Origin: Mycolicibacterium boenickei
Lineage (GTDB): Bacteria > Actinomycetota > Actinomycetes > Mycobacteriales > Mycobacteriaceae
Direction: 5' to 3'
Assembly: GCF_010731295.1 (NCBI RefSeq)
Contig: NZ_AP022579.1
Coordinates: 5,332,001-5,396,000, forward strand
DNA length: 64,000 nt
Both the position numbers and the translations under genes were made by a program. The first letter of the stretch is position 1. Each line of letters opens with the position of its first letter. The notes under the pieces are model-generated. The model saw only the letters and a list, made by a program, of their open reading frames with translations, did not search any database and had not been told where the DNA came from. Shown here one piece after another: positions 27,837-38,271 of the stretch.

Positions 27837-28943
27837 TCACCCGGCCAGCGCCTGCTCCACGTCGGCGATCAGGTCTTCGGTGTCCTCGATCCCCGCCGAT
27901 ATGCGGGCGAACCCGGCGGGCACCGGGTCACCCCAGCGGGCCCTGCGGTCGACCGAGGTGTGAATTCCGCCGAAGCTGGTCGACGCGATGAGCAGGGCGC
28001 TGCGTTGCACCAGGGCATGCACCGCGGCCTCATCGGCCAGCTCGATCGACACCAATCCGCCGAACCGCTTCATCTGGGTCGCCGCCAGCTCGTGTGCCGG
28101 GTCCGTGGGCAGCCCCGGATAGCGCACCGAGCGCACTGCCGGATGGTTGCGCAGCATCAACGCCAGCGCGGCCGCGTTCTGACACTGTCGTTCGAAGCGC
28201 AACCCGGCACTGCCGAGACTGCGCAACACCAACCAGGCCTCGAAGGCACCCAGGATCGGGCCGGCCAGCAGCCGGTCCCGCTCCACGGCGGCCATCAGCT
28301 CGGGCTGACTGCCCGCGACGTAACCGGCCACCAGATCGCTGTGTCCTGACAGTGATTTCGTGGCGCTGGCCACCACGAGGTCCGCGCCGAGCGAAAGCGG
28401 TTGCTGGCCCAGTGGTGTCGCGGTGGTGTTGTCGACGACGAGAGTGGCTCCGCGGCCGCGGCAGGTCATCGCCAGCCGGTGCAGGTCGACCACGTCCAGG
28501 CCCGGATTGGCCGGGGTCTCGGCGAGGACCACGTCAGCGCGAGTGGCTGCCTCGCAGATCTCTGCCACAGTCGCCTCGATCACCGTGATCCCCTGCGGCG
28601 CAAGATATTCAGCGGCATATCTGCGGACCTGATAGTAGCCGTCCGCCGGGACCACCAGCGTGGTTCCCGGTTTGGCGAGCACCCGCAGGGCCGAGGTGAT
28701 CGCGGCCATGCCGGACCCGAACGTGAGCGCGGTGGCGGCCCCCTCCAGCTCCGCGAGTGCCGATTCGAGTTGCCGCCACGACGGGTTGGAGCTGCGGCCG
28801 TAGGTGTCCATCGGCTCGGCCTCGTCGGGAGAGAGGTGATACGCCGACGCAGGCACCGGGATCGGCGCCACCGGCTGACCCGGAACCGATTCCACACCAA
28901 CAGCTTTCACGCTCCGGGTGGAATCCCCGTACAAGCCGTCCAT
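27837..28943 (-). CDS. Cystathionine gamma-lyase-type PLP enzyme
   Basis: This Cys/Met-metabolism PLP enzyme (fold type I) of 368 residues has the Schiff-base lysine in SATKSLSGHSD, a PLP-contact stretch TFGSGMAAI and the early YGRSSNPSW. It is annotated in close relatives as cystathionine gamma-lyase; gamma-synthase or other gamma-elimination activity cannot be excluded from sequence. A strong GAGGAGG precedes ATG 28943. It lies 29 bases after gpsA; M. tuberculosis has no gene at this point between ddlA and gpsA, so it is an accessory insertion. Confidence 0.87.
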   Translation of the reverse strand: MDGLYGDSTRSVKAVGVESVPGQPVAPIPVPASAYHLSPDEAEPMDTYGRSSNPSWRQLESALAELEGAATALTFGSGMAAITSALRVLAKPGTTLVVPADGYYQVRRYAAEYLAPQGITVIEATVAEICEAATRADVVLAETPANPGLDVVDLHRLAMTCRGRGATLVVDNTTATPLGQQPLSLGADLVVASATKSLSGHSDLVAGYVAGSQPELMAAVERDRLLAGPILGAFEAWLVLRSLGSAGLRFERQCQNAAALALMLRNHPAVRSVRYPGLPTDPAHELAATQMKRFGGLVSIELADEAAVHALVQRSALLIASTSFGGIHTSVDRRARWGDPVPAGFARISAGIEDTEDLIADVEQALAG

Positions 28944-28972
28944 TGGTGCTACCTCCTCACATCCGGAGGGCG

Positions 28973-29971
28973 CTACTCCGGTTTGGTGCTGCGTCCGAGC
29001 AGTCCTGCGACTGCCTCGTGAACCGACAATCCCTTGTGACACACCCGATGAACGGCGTCGGTCAGCGGCATCTCGACACCGTAACTGGATGCCAGCGCCA
29101 ACACCGATTCACACGAGGCCACTCCTTCGGCCACGTGCCCACCCGCTGCGGTCAATGCCGATTCCATGGTGCCGCCCTTGCCCAGCCGCTCGCCGAAGGT
29201 GCGGTTGCGGGAATGCCGGGAGGTACACGTGGCCACGAGGTCTCCGACGCCGGCCAGCCCGGCCAACGTGGCGGGGGTGGCACCCAGCGCGATCCCCAAC
29301 CGCATCACCTCGGCGAGCCCGCGGGTGATGATGGCGGCCACGGTGTTCTCTCCCAGCCCCACTCCGACCGCCATGCCGCAGGCGAGCGCGATGACGTTCT
29401 TGCAGGCCCCGCCCACCTCGGCGCCCACCACGTCGGCATTGGTGTAGGGCCGGAAGTATCCGGTGGCCAGCGCACGCTGCAGCGCGACCGCGCGTCCGGA
29501 GTCGCTGCATGCGACGACGGTGGCCGCGGGCTGCTCGTCGGCGATCTCGCTGGCCAGGTTCGGCCCGGTCACCACCGCGACCCGGGACGGATCGGCGCCG
29601 GTCACCTGGATGATGACCTGGCTCATCCGCATCAGCGACCCGAGCTCGATTCCCTTGGCCAGGCTGACCAGCGTCACGTCGTCGCCGATCAGGTGCTTCC
29701 AGCCCTCCAGGTTCGCCCGCAGCTGCTGCGCCGGAACACCGAGCAGCACCGTGCAGGCGCCGGCCAGCGCCTCGGCCGGGTCCGTGGTGGCGCGGATCGT
29801 CGGAGGCAGGACGACGTCTCCGAGGTAGCGACTGTTGGTATGAGCGGTGTTGATCTCGTCGGCGACCTCGGAGCGCCGGGCCCACATCGTCACCGGATTC
29901 CCTGCGTCCGCCAGCACCTTGGCCAGCGCCGTCCCCCACGCACCGGCACCCATCACCGCAGCCTCTACCAC
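28973..29971 (-). CDS. gpsA: NAD(P)H-dependent glycerol-3-phosphate dehydrogenase
   Basis: GpsA makes sn-glycerol-3-phosphate from dihydroxyacetone phosphate for phospholipid synthesis. The 332-residue protein begins [21 protein letters not shown] (nucleotide-binding GxGxxG), with the catalytic Lys region [12 protein letters not shown] and the C-terminal ARNRT-like stretch [11 protein letters not shown]. It corresponds to gpdA2 (Rv2982c). It is divergent from fbiD. Confidence 0.96.
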   Translation of the reverse strand: MVEAAVMGAGAWGTALAKVLADAGNPVTMWARRSEVADEINTAHTNSRYLGDVVLPPTIRATTDPAEALAGACTVLLGVPAQQLRANLEGWKHLIGDDVTLVSLAKGIELGSLMRMSQVIIQVTGADPSRVAVVTGPNLASEIADEQPAATVVACSDSGRAVALQRALATGYFRPYTNADVVGAEVGGACKNVIALACGMAVGVGLGENTVAAIITRGLAEVMRLGIALGATPATLAGLAGVGDLVATCTSRHSRNRTFGERLGKGGTMESALTAAGGHVAEGVASCESVLALASSYGVEMPLTDAVHRVCHKGLSVHEAVAGLLGRSTKPE

Positions 29972-29984
29972 CCGCTCACCCTAA

Positions 29985-30704
<720 letters not shown>

Positions 30705-30726
30705 CCCCGCACCCCTGGCATAGGGA

Positions 30727-32934
30727 ATGATCGGACAGATGAGCGAAGCCACCGAAGCCGAGCCAGGTACCCGGGCGAACAACTCCCAACGGGACACCAC
30801 TTCAACCGCATCGGGGCCCTCCATCGAGTCAGCGACGCCCGAGGCGCCACCGGCGGCGACCTCGCCGGCCGTGGACAACGCGCTGCCTGAGGATCGCTAC
30901 CTCAACCGCGAGCTGAGCTGGCTGGACTTCAATGCCCGGGTGCTGGCCCTGGCCGCCGACCCGTCACTGCCGTTGCTCGAGCGGGCAAAGTTCCTGGCGA
31001 TCTTCGCGTCCAACCTCGACGAGTTCTACATGGTCCGGGTGGCAGGGCTCAAACGCCGCGACGAGATGGGACTTTCGGTGCGCTCGGCCGACGGCCTGTC
31101 CCCGCGCGAACAGCTGCGCCGCATCAACGAACGCACCCAGCAGATCGCCAACCGGCACGCCAACGTGTTCCTCAGCTCGGTGCGCCCGGCGCTGGCCGAA
31201 GAGGGCATCGTCATCGTCAACTGGGCCCAGCTCGACGAAGCCGAACGCGCCAAGCTCTCCACCTACTTCCACGAGCAGGTGTTCCCGGTCCTCACCCCGC
31301 TCGCGGTGGACCCGGCCCATCCGTTCCCGTTCGTCAGCGGGCTGAGTCTGAACCTGGCGATCACGGTCAAGCATCCCGAGGACGGCGGGCAGCACTTCGC
31401 CAGGATCAAGGTGCCCGACAACGTCGGGCGCTTCGTTCAGCTGAGCGCTCCGGCCGACGGGTCGACCGTGGTGCGGTTCCTGCCGATGGAGGAACTCATC
31501 GCGGCGTTCCTGCCGGTGTTGTTCCCGGGGCTGGAGATCGTCGAGCACCACGCATTCCGGATCACCCGCAACGCCGACTTCGAGGTCGAAGAGGATCGCG
31601 ACGAGGATCTGCTGCAAGCTCTCGAACGCGAACTGGCGCGCCGCAGATTCGGCTCGCCGGTGCGGTTGGAAGTGTCCGACGACATGACCGAGAGCATGCT
31701 CGAACTGCTGTTGCGGGAACTGGATGTGGCGCCGGGCGACGTCATCGAGGTGCCCGGCCTGCTGGACCTGTCGGCGCTGTGGCAGATCTACGACGTGGAC
31801 CGGCCCGCACTCAAAGACCGGCCGTTCGTGCCCGCCACCCCACCGGCTTTCGGCGAACGCGAGACGCCGAAGAGCATTTTCTCCACCCTGCGCGACGGGG
31901 ACGTGCTGGTGCATCACCCCTATGACTCGTTCTCCACCACGGTGCAACGCTTCATCGAGCAGGCCGCCGCCGACCCCAACGTGCTGGCGATCAAACAGAC
32001 GCTGTACCGCACCTCGGGCGATTCGCCGATCATCAACGCACTCATCGACGCGGCCGAGGCCGGCAAGCAGGTGGTCGCGCTCGTCGAGATCAAGGCGCGC
32101 TTCGACGAACAGGCCAACATCAAATGGGCCAGGGCACTCGAACAAGCCGGGGTACACGTGGTCTACGGGCTCATCGGCCTCAAGACCCACTGCAAGACCT
32201 GCCTCGTGGTGCGGCGTGAGGGGTCGACCATCCGGCGTTACTGCCACATCGGCACCGGCAACTACAACCCGAAAACCGCGCGGCTGTATGAAGACGTGGG
32301 GTTGCTCACCGCCGATCCCGACATCGGCGCCGACCTCACCGATCTGTTCAATTCACTGACCGGCTACTCGCGCAAGGACAGTTACCGCAACCTGCTGGTG
32401 GCTCCGCGCGGTGTGCGCAAGGGCATCATCGAGCGCATCGACCGCGAGATCGCCGCCCATCACGAGGGCGCCACGACCGGGATCCGGTTGAAGGCCAACG
32501 CACTCGTCGACGAGCAGGTGATCGATGCGCTGTACCGGGCCTCACAGGCCGGTGTCCCGGTCGAGATCGTGGTGCGGGGCATCTGCGCCCTTCGCCCGGG
32601 CGTGCCCGGCTACTCGGACAACATCAGGGTGCGCTCGATCCTCGGGCGCTTCCTCGAACACTCGCGGATTATTCACTTCCGCGCCATCAATGAGTTCTGG
32701 ATCGGCAGCGCCGACATGATGCATCGTAATCTCGATCGACGTGTCGAAGTGATGGCCCAGGTCAAGGATCCGAGGCTGACCGCCCGACTCAACGAGGTAT
32801 TCGAGTCCGCGATGGATCCGGCCACCCGGTGCTGGGAGTTACGGCACGACGGTCACTGGACGGCGCTACCCCAGGAGGGGCAGACCGTGCGCGACCACCA
32901 GGTGTCGCTGATGGAACGTCACCGGCACCCCTGA
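30727..32934 (+). CDS. ppk1: Polyphosphate kinase 1
   Basis: Ppk1 reversibly polymerises the gamma phosphate of ATP into inorganic polyphosphate, important in stress response. The 735-residue protein has an N-terminal Ppk domain ([15 protein letters not shown]), the central ATP-binding part and the C-terminal PLD-like domains with the phospho-acceptor His in [18 protein letters not shown] 30727 is listed; ATG 30739 (MSEATEAEP) is an equally good start. A variable acidic leader of ~55 residues is mycobacterial. Confidence 0.97.
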   Translation: MIGQMSEATEAEPGTRANNSQRDTTSTASGPSIESATPEAPPAATSPAVDNALPEDRYLNRELSWLDFNARVLALAADPSLPLLERAKFLAIFASNLDEFYMVRVAGLKRRDEMGLSVRSADGLSPREQLRRINERTQQIANRHANVFLSSVRPALAEEGIVIVNWAQLDEAERAKLSTYFHEQVFPVLTPLAVDPAHPFPFVSGLSLNLAITVKHPEDGGQHFARIKVPDNVGRFVQLSAPADGSTVVRFLPMEELIAAFLPVLFPGLEIVEHHAFRITRNADFEVEEDRDEDLLQALERELARRRFGSPVRLEVSDDMTESMLELLLRELDVAPGDVIEVPGLLDLSALWQIYDVDRPALKDRPFVPATPPAFGERETPKSIFSTLRDGDVLVHHPYDSFSTTVQRFIEQAAADPNVLAIKQTLYRTSGDSPIINALIDAAEAGKQVVALVEIKARFDEQANIKWARALEQAGVHVVYGLIGLKTHCKTCLVVRREGSTIRRYCHIGTGNYNPKTARLYEDVGLLTADPDIGADLTDLFNSLTGYSRKDSYRNLLVAPRGVRKGIIERIDREIAAHHEGATTGIRLKANALVDEQVIDALYRASQAGVPVEIVVRGICALRPGVPGYSDNIRVRSILGRFLEHSRIIHFRAINEFWIGSADMMHRNLDRRVEVMAQVKDPRLTARLNEVFESAMDPATRCWELRHDGHWTALPQEGQTVRDHQVSLMERHRHP

Positions 32935-32976
32935 TCCCACCTGGCCCTGGCCGGTGAATGACCTGCAGGAGTTGAG

Positions 32977-33915
32977 GTGTCGAACGACAGCACGACAGCG
33001 GCGAAGCCGGGCACCAAGCTCGTGCCCGCAGCGGGCGCCGTGTTGTGGCGCGGCGGTGAGGATGCCGCAGGCGCGCCCGTGACCGAGGTGGCCGTGATCC
33101 ACCGTCCACGCTACGACGATTGGTCCCTGCCCAAGGGCAAGGTCGAGTTCGAGGAGACCGATCCGGTGGCCGCGGTCCGCGAGGTCCACGAGGAGACCGG
33201 CTACACCGCGCTGCTCGGGCGCCGGCTCGGCTCGATCTCGTATGACATTCCCCAGGGAACCAAACGGGTTTGGTATTGGGCCGCCCGCGCGACGGGCGGC
33301 GACTTCACCCCCAACGACGAGGTGGACAAGCTCATCTGGCTGCCGGTGACTTCGGCGATGGACCAACTGATCTACCCGCATGATCGAAAAATGTTGCGCC
33401 GCTTTGCAAAACAGCCACCGGACACCAAGACGGTGCTCATCGTCCGGCACGGTACGGCTGGTCGGCGATCCCGTTTCAAGGGCGACGACCGTAAGCGTCC
33501 GCTCGACAAGAAGGGGCGGGCGCAGGCCGAAGCGTTGGTCGCCCAACTACTGGCATTCGGTGCCACAACGCTTTACGCCGCCGATCGGCTGCGCTGCCAC
33601 CAGACCCTGGAGCCCCTGGCCCAGGAACTCGGGGTGGACATTCACAATGAGCCGGCGCTGACCGAAGAGGCATACAACTCCGACCACAAGGCCGGCCGCA
33701 ACCGGGTGCTCGATCTCGCGACCCGGGCCGGTACCCCGGTGATCTGCACACAGGGCAAGGTGATTCCCGATCTCATCTCGTGGTGGTGCGCCCGCTCACA
33801 GGTCCGCCCGCAGACCACAGGAAACCGCAAGGGCAGCACCTGGGTGATGTCGATTGCGGACGGCCAGCTGGTCGCCGCGGACCACCTGGGCAGTCCCCTG
33901 CCCGCCCGCGGCTAG
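32977..33915 (+). CDS. mutT1: MutT1: Nudix hydrolase fused to a histidine phosphatase
   Basis: MutT1 hydrolyses oxidised nucleotides (8-oxo-dGTP and 8-oxo-GTP) and diadenosine polyphosphates. The N-terminal ~150 of 312 residues hold a Nudix box from GKVEFEET to REVHEETGY. The C-terminal half is a histidine-phosphatase domain opening with [12 protein letters not shown]. This two-domain form is specific to mycobacteria and relatives. The GTG start at 32977 follows AGGAG. It follows ppk1 by 42 bases and converges on hupB. Confidence 0.96.
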   Translation: MSNDSTTAAKPGTKLVPAAGAVLWRGGEDAAGAPVTEVAVIHRPRYDDWSLPKGKVEFEETDPVAAVREVHEETGYTALLGRRLGSISYDIPQGTKRVWYWAARATGGDFTPNDEVDKLIWLPVTSAMDQLIYPHDRKMLRRFAKQPPDTKTVLIVRHGTAGRRSRFKGDDRKRPLDKKGRAQAEALVAQLLAFGATTLYAADRLRCHQTLEPLAQELGVDIHNEPALTEEAYNSDHKAGRNRVLDLATRAGTPVICTQGKVIPDLISWWCARSQVRPQTTGNRKGSTWVMSIADGQLVAADHLGSPLPARG

Positions 33916-33932
33916 ATCCACACGAGAAAAGA

Positions 33933-33965
33933 CACGTCGTGAGCTCACCTACCGCTCACGACGTG
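33933..33965. terminator. Bidirectional terminator hairpin between mutT1 and hupB
   Basis: A perfect 12-base stem, CACGTCGTGAGC (33933-33944) with GCTCACGACGTG (33954-33965), encloses a 9-base loop. It lies between the convergent ends of mutT1 (33915) and hupB (33978). Read on the minus strand it is followed by TCTTTTC, giving a modest U-rich tail for hupB; read on the plus strand by CCTTTACC. Confidence 0.75.
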
Positions 33966-33977
33966 CCTTTACCGTAA

Positions 33978-34634
33978 TTACTTGCGGCCCTTCTTGGCCG
34001 GCGCCTTCTTGGCAGCCACCTTCTTGGCGGGAGCCTTGGTCGCGGCCTTCTTGGCAGGTGCCTTGGTCGCGGCCTTCTTGGCGGGAGCCTTGGTCGCGGC
34101 CTTCTTGGCCGGTGCCTTGGTCGCGGCCTTCTTGGCCGGTGCCTTGGTCGCGGCCTTCTTGGCGGGAGCCTTGGTCGCGGCCTTCTTGGCAGGAGCCTTG
34201 GTCGCGGCCTTCTTGGCCGGTGCCTTGGTCGCGGCCTTCTTGGCCGGTGCCTTCTTGGCCGGCGCCTTCTTGGCGACGGTCTTCTTGGCAGCAGTGCGCT
34301 TGGCCGGGCCTGCGGTCACGCCGCGCTTGACGGCGGGGCCGTCAGACGGGAGACGCTGCGCCCCAGAGACAACCGCCTTGAACTGAGCGCCCGGACGGAA
34401 AGCCGGCACCGAGGTGGGCTTGACCTTCACCGTCTCGCCGGTACGCGGGTTGCGCGCCACACGGGCAGCGCGACGGCGCTGCTCGAAGACACCGAAACCG
34501 GTGATCGTGACACTGTCACCCTTGTGCACCGCGCGGACGATGGTGTCCACAACGTTCTCCACCGCGGCGGTAGCCTGCCGACGATCGGTGCCCAGTTTGG
34601 TTGTGAGTACGTCGATGAGCTCCGCTTTGTTCAT
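33978..34634 (-). CDS. hupB: HU-family histone-like DNA-binding protein with Lys/Ala-rich tail
   Basis: HupB is the main nucleoid protein of mycobacteria and also links DNA architecture to iron and drug tolerance. The 218-residue protein has an N-terminal HU domain (~1-90, [15 protein letters not shown], and the DNA-arm motif [13 protein letters not shown]) and a long basic tail. The tail contains eight identical 9-residue units [14 protein letters not shown] precedes ATG 34634; a longer frame upstream is unsupported. It is transcribed alone from its own promoter. Confidence 0.97.
   Translation of the reverse strand: MNKAELIDVLTTKLGTDRRQATAAVENVVDTIVRAVHKGDSVTITGFGVFEQRRRAARVARNPRTGETVKVKPTSVPAFRPGAQFKAVVSGAQRLPSDGPAVKRGVTAGPAKRTAAKKTVAKKAPAKKAPAKKAATKAPAKKAATKAPAKKAATKAPAKKAATKAPAKKAATKAPAKKAATKAPAKKAATKAPAKKAATKAPAKKVAAKKAPAKKGRK
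34027..34242. repeat. Eight-copy 27-base tandem repeat inside hupB
   Basis: The tail of hupB contains eight consecutive copies of a 27-base unit, each with GCCTTGGTCGCGGCCTTCTT on the plus strand and small third-position changes between copies (GCGGGA, GCAGGT, GCCGGT). It encodes the repeated KAATKAPAK block. The boundaries are approximate by a few bases. Length change by slippage or recombination would keep frame. Confidence 0.9.
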
Positions 34635-34680
34635 CCAAAACCTCCGAAACCAGTGGTCCTCCTTGGACCGACTAGAGGAC

Positions 34681-34710
34681 ACGGTAAACCCTGTGACCAC
34701 TGATTTCCAA
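34681..34710 (-). promoter_or_regulatory. hupB promoter
   Basis: Read on the minus strand, TTGGAA (34710-34705) and TACCGT (34686-34681) are 18 bases apart. This fits a sigma-A promoter whose transcript would have a leader of about 40 bases ending in GGAGG before hupB. The assignment rests on consensus and location. Confidence 0.55.
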
Positions 34711-34849
34711 GAGCCACGCGCAATTTCAGGCGTAGCTAGCGAACAATCTGGCAATCCGCTTGCCCCACTTGGACTCCGCCAGGTTGGGTCCAGAACCGGT
34801 TTGGCAGGCGGCGAATTCGGGCGCCGAAGCACCCGTACCAGGCCCTCGA

Positions 34850-35446
34850 TCAGGCCGGCAGAGTGTGCGGCTTCCAGGCCGGCCGGCGCTTCTCGTAGTC
34901 CTCGATCGAAGAGAGTTTCCGCAGCGTAAGGCCTATATCGTCGAGTCCCTCGAGCAGCCGCCAGGCCGTGTAGTCGTCAATTCTGAACGGCACCACAACC
35001 GTTCCCGCGACGATATTTCGATCTTGAAGATTCACAGTGATTTCCAGCCCAGGATTCTGCTCGATCAGCTTCCATAAGAGCTCGACATCGTCTTGGGCGA
35101 CTTCCGCCGCCAATAGCCCGGCCTTGCCGGCGTTGCCGCGGAAAATATCGGCGAAACGGGATGAGATAACCACCCGGAAGCCATAGTCCATGAGTGCCCA
35201 GACGGCATGTTCGCGCGAAGATCCGGTACCGAAATCGGGTCCCGCGACCAACACCGAGCCTTTGTCGAATGGCGGCAGATTCAGAATGAACGACGGATCC
35301 GAGCGCCAGGCGGCGAACAATCCGTCCTCGAAACCCGTTCGGGTGACCCGCTTCAAATAGACGGCGGGGATGATCTGGTCGGTGTCGACATTCGACCGTC
35401 GCAGCGGCACGCCGATGCCGGTGTGAGTGCTAAAAGCCTCCATCAC
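34850..35446 (-). CDS. leuD: 3-isopropylmalate dehydratase small subunit
   Basis: LeuD forms the isopropylmalate isomerase with LeuC in leucine synthesis. The 198-residue protein has the swivel-domain signature with [17 protein letters not shown] near residue 70 and the N-terminal [14 protein letters not shown]. Length is normal. It lies 19 bases after leuC and is cotranscribed with it. ATG 35446 or the next ATG 35443 could be the start. Confidence 0.96.
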   Translation of the reverse strand: MMEAFSTHTGIGVPLRRSNVDTDQIIPAVYLKRVTRTGFEDGLFAAWRSDPSFILNLPPFDKGSVLVAGPDFGTGSSREHAVWALMDYGFRVVISSRFADIFRGNAGKAGLLAAEVAQDDVELLWKLIEQNPGLEITVNLQDRNIVAGTVVVPFRIDDYTAWRLLEGLDDIGLTLRKLSSIEDYEKRRPAWKPHTLPA

Positions 35447-35465
35447 GCTTCTCCTTTTGGTTTGC

Positions 35466-36920
35466 TTAGCGGGTCGCGGCCGGCAGATCTGCAGGGGACG
35501 CCAGTTTTCCGCGCACGGCGGTCGCTGCCGCGACGGCCGGCGACACCAGGTGGGTGCGGCCGCCCTTGCCCTGTCGGCCTTCGAAATTCCGGTTGGACGT
35601 CGAGGCGCAGCGCTGCCCCGGTGACAGTTGATCGGGGTTCATGCCCAGACACATCGAGCAGCCGGCCTGACGCCATTCGGCGCCCGCGGCGGTGAAAATC
35701 TGGTCGAGACCTTCCGATTCGGCCTGGGCCCGGACCCGCATCGAGCCCGGCACGACCAACATCCGCACCCCGTCGGCCACCTTGCGATCGCGCAGCACGT
35801 CGGCGACCACCCGCAGGTCCTCGATCCGGCCGTTGGTGCAGGACCCGACGAACACGGTGTCCACGGCGATGTCCCGCATGGCCATCCCGGGTCGAAGATC
35901 CATGTAGGCCAAAGCCTTCTCCGCCGCCTGACGGTCGGCGTCGTCGCCCATCAACTCCGGATCGGGGACCGAAGCGGACAGCGGGACGCCCTGCCCCGGG
36001 TTGGTCCCCCACGTCACGAACGGGCTCAACGTGGCGGCGTCCAGGTAGACCTCGGTGTCGAATTCGGCGCCCTCATCGGTACGCAACTGGCTCCAGGCGG
36101 CGACGGCGGCGTCCCATTCGGCACCCTTGGGTGCGTGCGGGCGACCCTTGAGGAATTCAAAGGTGGTCTCGTCGGGAGCGACCATGCCTGCGCGTGCGCC
36201 GGCCTCGATGCTCATGTTGCAGATCGTCATCCGGCCTTCCATGGACAGCGCCTCGATGGCACTGCCCCGGTATTCGATGACGTGTCCCTGCCCGCCGCCG
36301 GTACCGATCTTGGCAATGACGGCCAGGATGATGTCCTTGGCGCTCACCCCGGGCGGCAGGACGCCGTCGACGTTGACCGCCATGGTCTTGAACGGCTTGA
36401 GCGGCAGTGTCTGCGTGGCCATCACGTGTTCGACCTCGGAAGTGCCGATACCCATCGCGATGGCCCCGAATGCGCCGTGGGTGGAGGTGTGGCTGTCACC
36501 GCATACGACCGTCATGCCCGGCTGGGTCAGCCCCAGCTGCGGTCCGATGATGTGCACGATGCCCTGTTCGGCGTCGCCCATCGGGTGCAGCCGGATGCCG
36601 AATTCCTCACAGTTGCGCCGCAACGTCTCGACCTGGGTGCGCGAAACCGGATCGGCGATCGGCTTGTCGATGTCGACCGTGGGCACGTTGTGGTCCTCGG
36701 TGGCGATCGTCAGGTCGGGCCGGCGCACCGGACGCCCCGCCAACCGCAGGCCGTCGAACGCCTGCGGACTGGTGACCTCGTGCACGAGATGCAGGTCGAT
36801 GTAGATCAGGTCGGGCTCTCTGGCCGCGCCCTCTCCCTCACCGCGCGCCACGACGTGGTCGTCCCAAACTTTTTCGGCCAGGGTGCGCGGCTTCACGGAT
36901 GTCTGTGTCGATTGGTCCAT
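35466..36920 (-). CDS. leuC: 3-isopropylmalate dehydratase large subunit
   Basis: LeuC carries the [4Fe-4S] cluster of isopropylmalate isomerase. The 484-residue protein has the substrate loop [15 protein letters not shown] and the three cluster cysteines, one in [13 protein letters not shown] and two in [10 protein letters not shown]. It starts the leuCD operon. The intergenic region to the divergent IclR gene holds a near-palindrome that is the likely control site. A 12-codon frame (36923-36961) ends two bases before the start. Confidence 0.97.
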   Translation of the reverse strand: MDQSTQTSVKPRTLAEKVWDDHVVARGEGEGAAREPDLIYIDLHLVHEVTSPQAFDGLRLAGRPVRRPDLTIATEDHNVPTVDIDKPIADPVSRTQVETLRRNCEEFGIRLHPMGDAEQGIVHIIGPQLGLTQPGMTVVCGDSHTSTHGAFGAIAMGIGTSEVEHVMATQTLPLKPFKTMAVNVDGVLPPGVSAKDIILAVIAKIGTGGGQGHVIEYRGSAIEALSMEGRMTICNMSIEAGARAGMVAPDETTFEFLKGRPHAPKGAEWDAAVAAWSQLRTDEGAEFDTEVYLDAATLSPFVTWGTNPGQGVPLSASVPDPELMGDDADRQAAEKALAYMDLRPGMAMRDIAVDTVFVGSCTNGRIEDLRVVADVLRDRKVADGVRMLVVPGSMRVRAQAESEGLDQIFTAAGAEWRQAGCSMCLGMNPDQLSPGQRCASTSNRNFEGRQGKGGRTHLVSPAVAAATAVRGKLASPADLPAATR

Positions 36921-37008
36921 CGCTACTTCTCGATTCGATTAACGGCAACGCGGGCTTGCATCAAGAGTCCGCCAGGGCTGGGAGTTACTGTCGCCATCTC
37001 ACCTGTCA

Positions 37009-37032
37009 TCTCACAATGCGAGACGCTAGTAT
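37009..37032. promoter_or_regulatory. Near-palindromic operator and IclR-gene -10 box
   Basis: TCTCACAATGCGAGA (37009-37023) is a near-perfect palindrome with one off-centre mismatched pair. It is followed by TAGTAT (37027-37032), a TANNNT -10 box ending six bases before the GTG of the IclR gene. The overlap of palindrome and promoter suggests self-control, and the same site would also lie in the leuCD promoter region. Related TCTCAC and GTGAGA half-sites occur at 36998 and 37039. Confidence 0.55.
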
Positions 37033-37038
37033 CTCTCT

Positions 37039-37740
37039 GTGAGAAATGATAGCGGCATCGGCGTTCTCGACAAAGCCGTGGGTGTGCTGCACACCGTGGC
37101 CGAGTCACCTTGTGGGCTGGCCGAACTCTGCGAGCGGACCGGACTGCCCCGGGCGACCGCCCACCGGCTGGCCGCCGGCCTGGAAACCCACCGGCTGCTT
37201 GCCCGCGATGGCGACGGACGCTGGCGTCTTGGCCCGGCGTTGACCGAATTGGCCTCCCACGTCAACGATCCGCTGCTGGCGGCCGGGGCCGCGGTCCTGC
37301 CCCGCCTGCGCGAGATCACGGGCGAGAGCGTGCAGCTGTACCGGCGCGAGGGCCAGTCGAGGGTGTGCGTCGTGGCATTGGAACCTCCGGCCGGGCTGCG
37401 CGACACCGTTCCGGTGGGCACCCACCTGCCGATGACGGCCGGCTCGGGAGCCAAAGTGCTACTGGCCTATGCCGACCCGGCCACCCAGCAGGCCGTGCTG
37501 CCTGCCGCCAAGTTCACCGATCGCACGCTGGCCGAGGTCCGCAAGCGCGGGTGGGCGCAGAGCGCCGCCGAGCGTGAGCCCGGCGTGGCCAGTGTCTCGG
37601 CCCCGGTGCGCGACGGCCGGGGCGCCGTGATCGCCGCGGTCTCGGTCTCCGGGCCGATCGACCGCATGGGCCGGCGGCCCGGGGCCCGCTGGGCCGCCGA
37701 TCTGCTCGCCGCCGCCGAAGCGCTCACCCGCCGACTGTGA
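37039..37740 (+). CDS. IclR-family transcriptional regulator
   Basis: This 233-residue regulator has an N-terminal winged helix (CERTGLPRATAHRLAAGLE) and a C-terminal IclR effector domain (~80-233, ending DLLAAAEALTRRL). It is divergent from leuCD, an arrangement conserved in actinobacteria where the IclR protein regulates leucine genes; that role here is inferred. The GTG start at 37039 follows TAGTAT by six bases with no ribosome site, so its mRNA is probably leaderless. Confidence 0.93.
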   Translation: MRNDSGIGVLDKAVGVLHTVAESPCGLAELCERTGLPRATAHRLAAGLETHRLLARDGDGRWRLGPALTELASHVNDPLLAAGAAVLPRLREITGESVQLYRREGQSRVCVVALEPPAGLRDTVPVGTHLPMTAGSGAKVLLAYADPATQQAVLPAAKFTDRTLAEVRKRGWAQSAAEREPGVASVSAPVRDGRGAVIAAVSVSGPIDRMGRRPGARWAADLLAAAEALTRRL

Positions 37741-37872
37741 GACGAATCTCAACGCGCGGCCGATGGGCCGGGCGTGGCGCGGGCATCGGGGTCGTCAGCC
37801 GATAGGACCACGCCGACGTGACGTTCGACACCCGGCGCCGGACCCGCTTGCGGGGCACATCCCGGACAACGC

Positions 37873-37906
37873 AAAAGCGCCCAGTTCGTAAGAACTGGGC
37901 GCTTTT
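37873..37906. terminator. Strong bidirectional terminator between IclR gene and tRNA-Glu
   Basis: A perfect 15-base stem, AAAAGCGCCCAGTTC (37873-37887) with GAACTGGGCGCTTTT (37892-37906), has a 4-base loop GTAA and runs of T on both strands. It would end the minus-strand tRNA transcript and the plus-strand IclR mRNA. This is the clearest intrinsic terminator in the window apart from the ilv attenuator. Confidence 0.9.
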
Positions 37907-37913
37907 ACCTCTG

Positions 37914-37986
37914 TACCCCCGATGGGATTCGAACCCACGCTACCGCCGTGAGAGGGCGGCGTCCTAGGCCGCTAGACGACGGGGGC
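37914..37986 (-). tRNA. tRNA-Glu (anticodon CTC)
   Basis: The minus strand folds as a 73-base tRNA: acceptor arm GCCCCCG against CGGGGGT, anticodon stem CCGCC/GGCGG around the loop CTCTCAC with anticodon CTC, and the T-arm GGGTTCGAATCCC. CCA is not encoded. It charges glutamate with GltX, encoded 285 bases upstream. The neighbour is tRNA-Gln, probably on the same transcript, with a terminator right after. Confidence 0.95.
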
Positions 37987-38057
37987 TAGAACTTCCGGAT
38001 GGTCAGCATAGCTTAGGCGGTCGTACTCACCTAATCCGGCTGAACCGCTCCGGATGG

Positions 38058-38129
38058 CTGGGGTACCAGGACTCGAACCTAGAATGGCTGAACCAGAATC
38101 AGCTGTGTTGCCAATTACACCATACCCCA
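38058..38129 (-). tRNA. tRNA-Gln (anticodon CTG)
   Basis: The minus strand folds as a 72-base tRNA with acceptor TGGGGTA/TACCCCA, discriminator G, anticodon stem GCTGA/TCAGC around TTCTGGT (anticodon CTG), and T-arm with GGTTCGAGTCC. Mycobacteria lack a glutaminyl-tRNA synthetase, so this tRNA should first receive glutamate from GltX and then be amidated by GatCAB, both encoded in this window. Confidence 0.95.
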
Positions 38130-38271
38130 TTAATTGCCCATCACCGCAGGTCACGGGCAATTTTCGATCCGATCGGCTCGGCGGGGGCTTCCCCGCTTCG
38201 CTTTCCGGGCCGACGAGCAGACTACCAAAGATTTTCGGTGGTCTTTACCAAGGCCCGTCAGGCCCGGCCCT

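Noticed and set aside
30964..32247. A 427-codon minus-strand frame opposite ppk1
   Set aside because: Antisense to conserved polyphosphate kinase motifs and without any motif of its own.
34027..34242. Regular repeat array considered as CRISPR
   Set aside because: Units are directly adjacent with no spacers, and they are in-frame codons of the hupB tail.
36923..36961. Twelve-codon frame ending two bases before leuC, considered as a leucine leader peptide
   Set aside because: It contains no Leu codons, no terminator follows it, and its length is within chance; translational coupling to leuC remains possible but is not supported.
37870..38130. tRNA-Glu/tRNA-Gln pair considered as a phage or island attachment site
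   Set aside because: No integrase, no duplicated tRNA 3' end and no change in base composition are seen on either side.
38132..38162. Inverted repeat AATTGCCC/GGGCAATT between gltX and tRNA-Gln considered as a gltX terminator
   Set aside because: The stem is only eight bases with a 15-base loop and no T run, so it is too weak to call.
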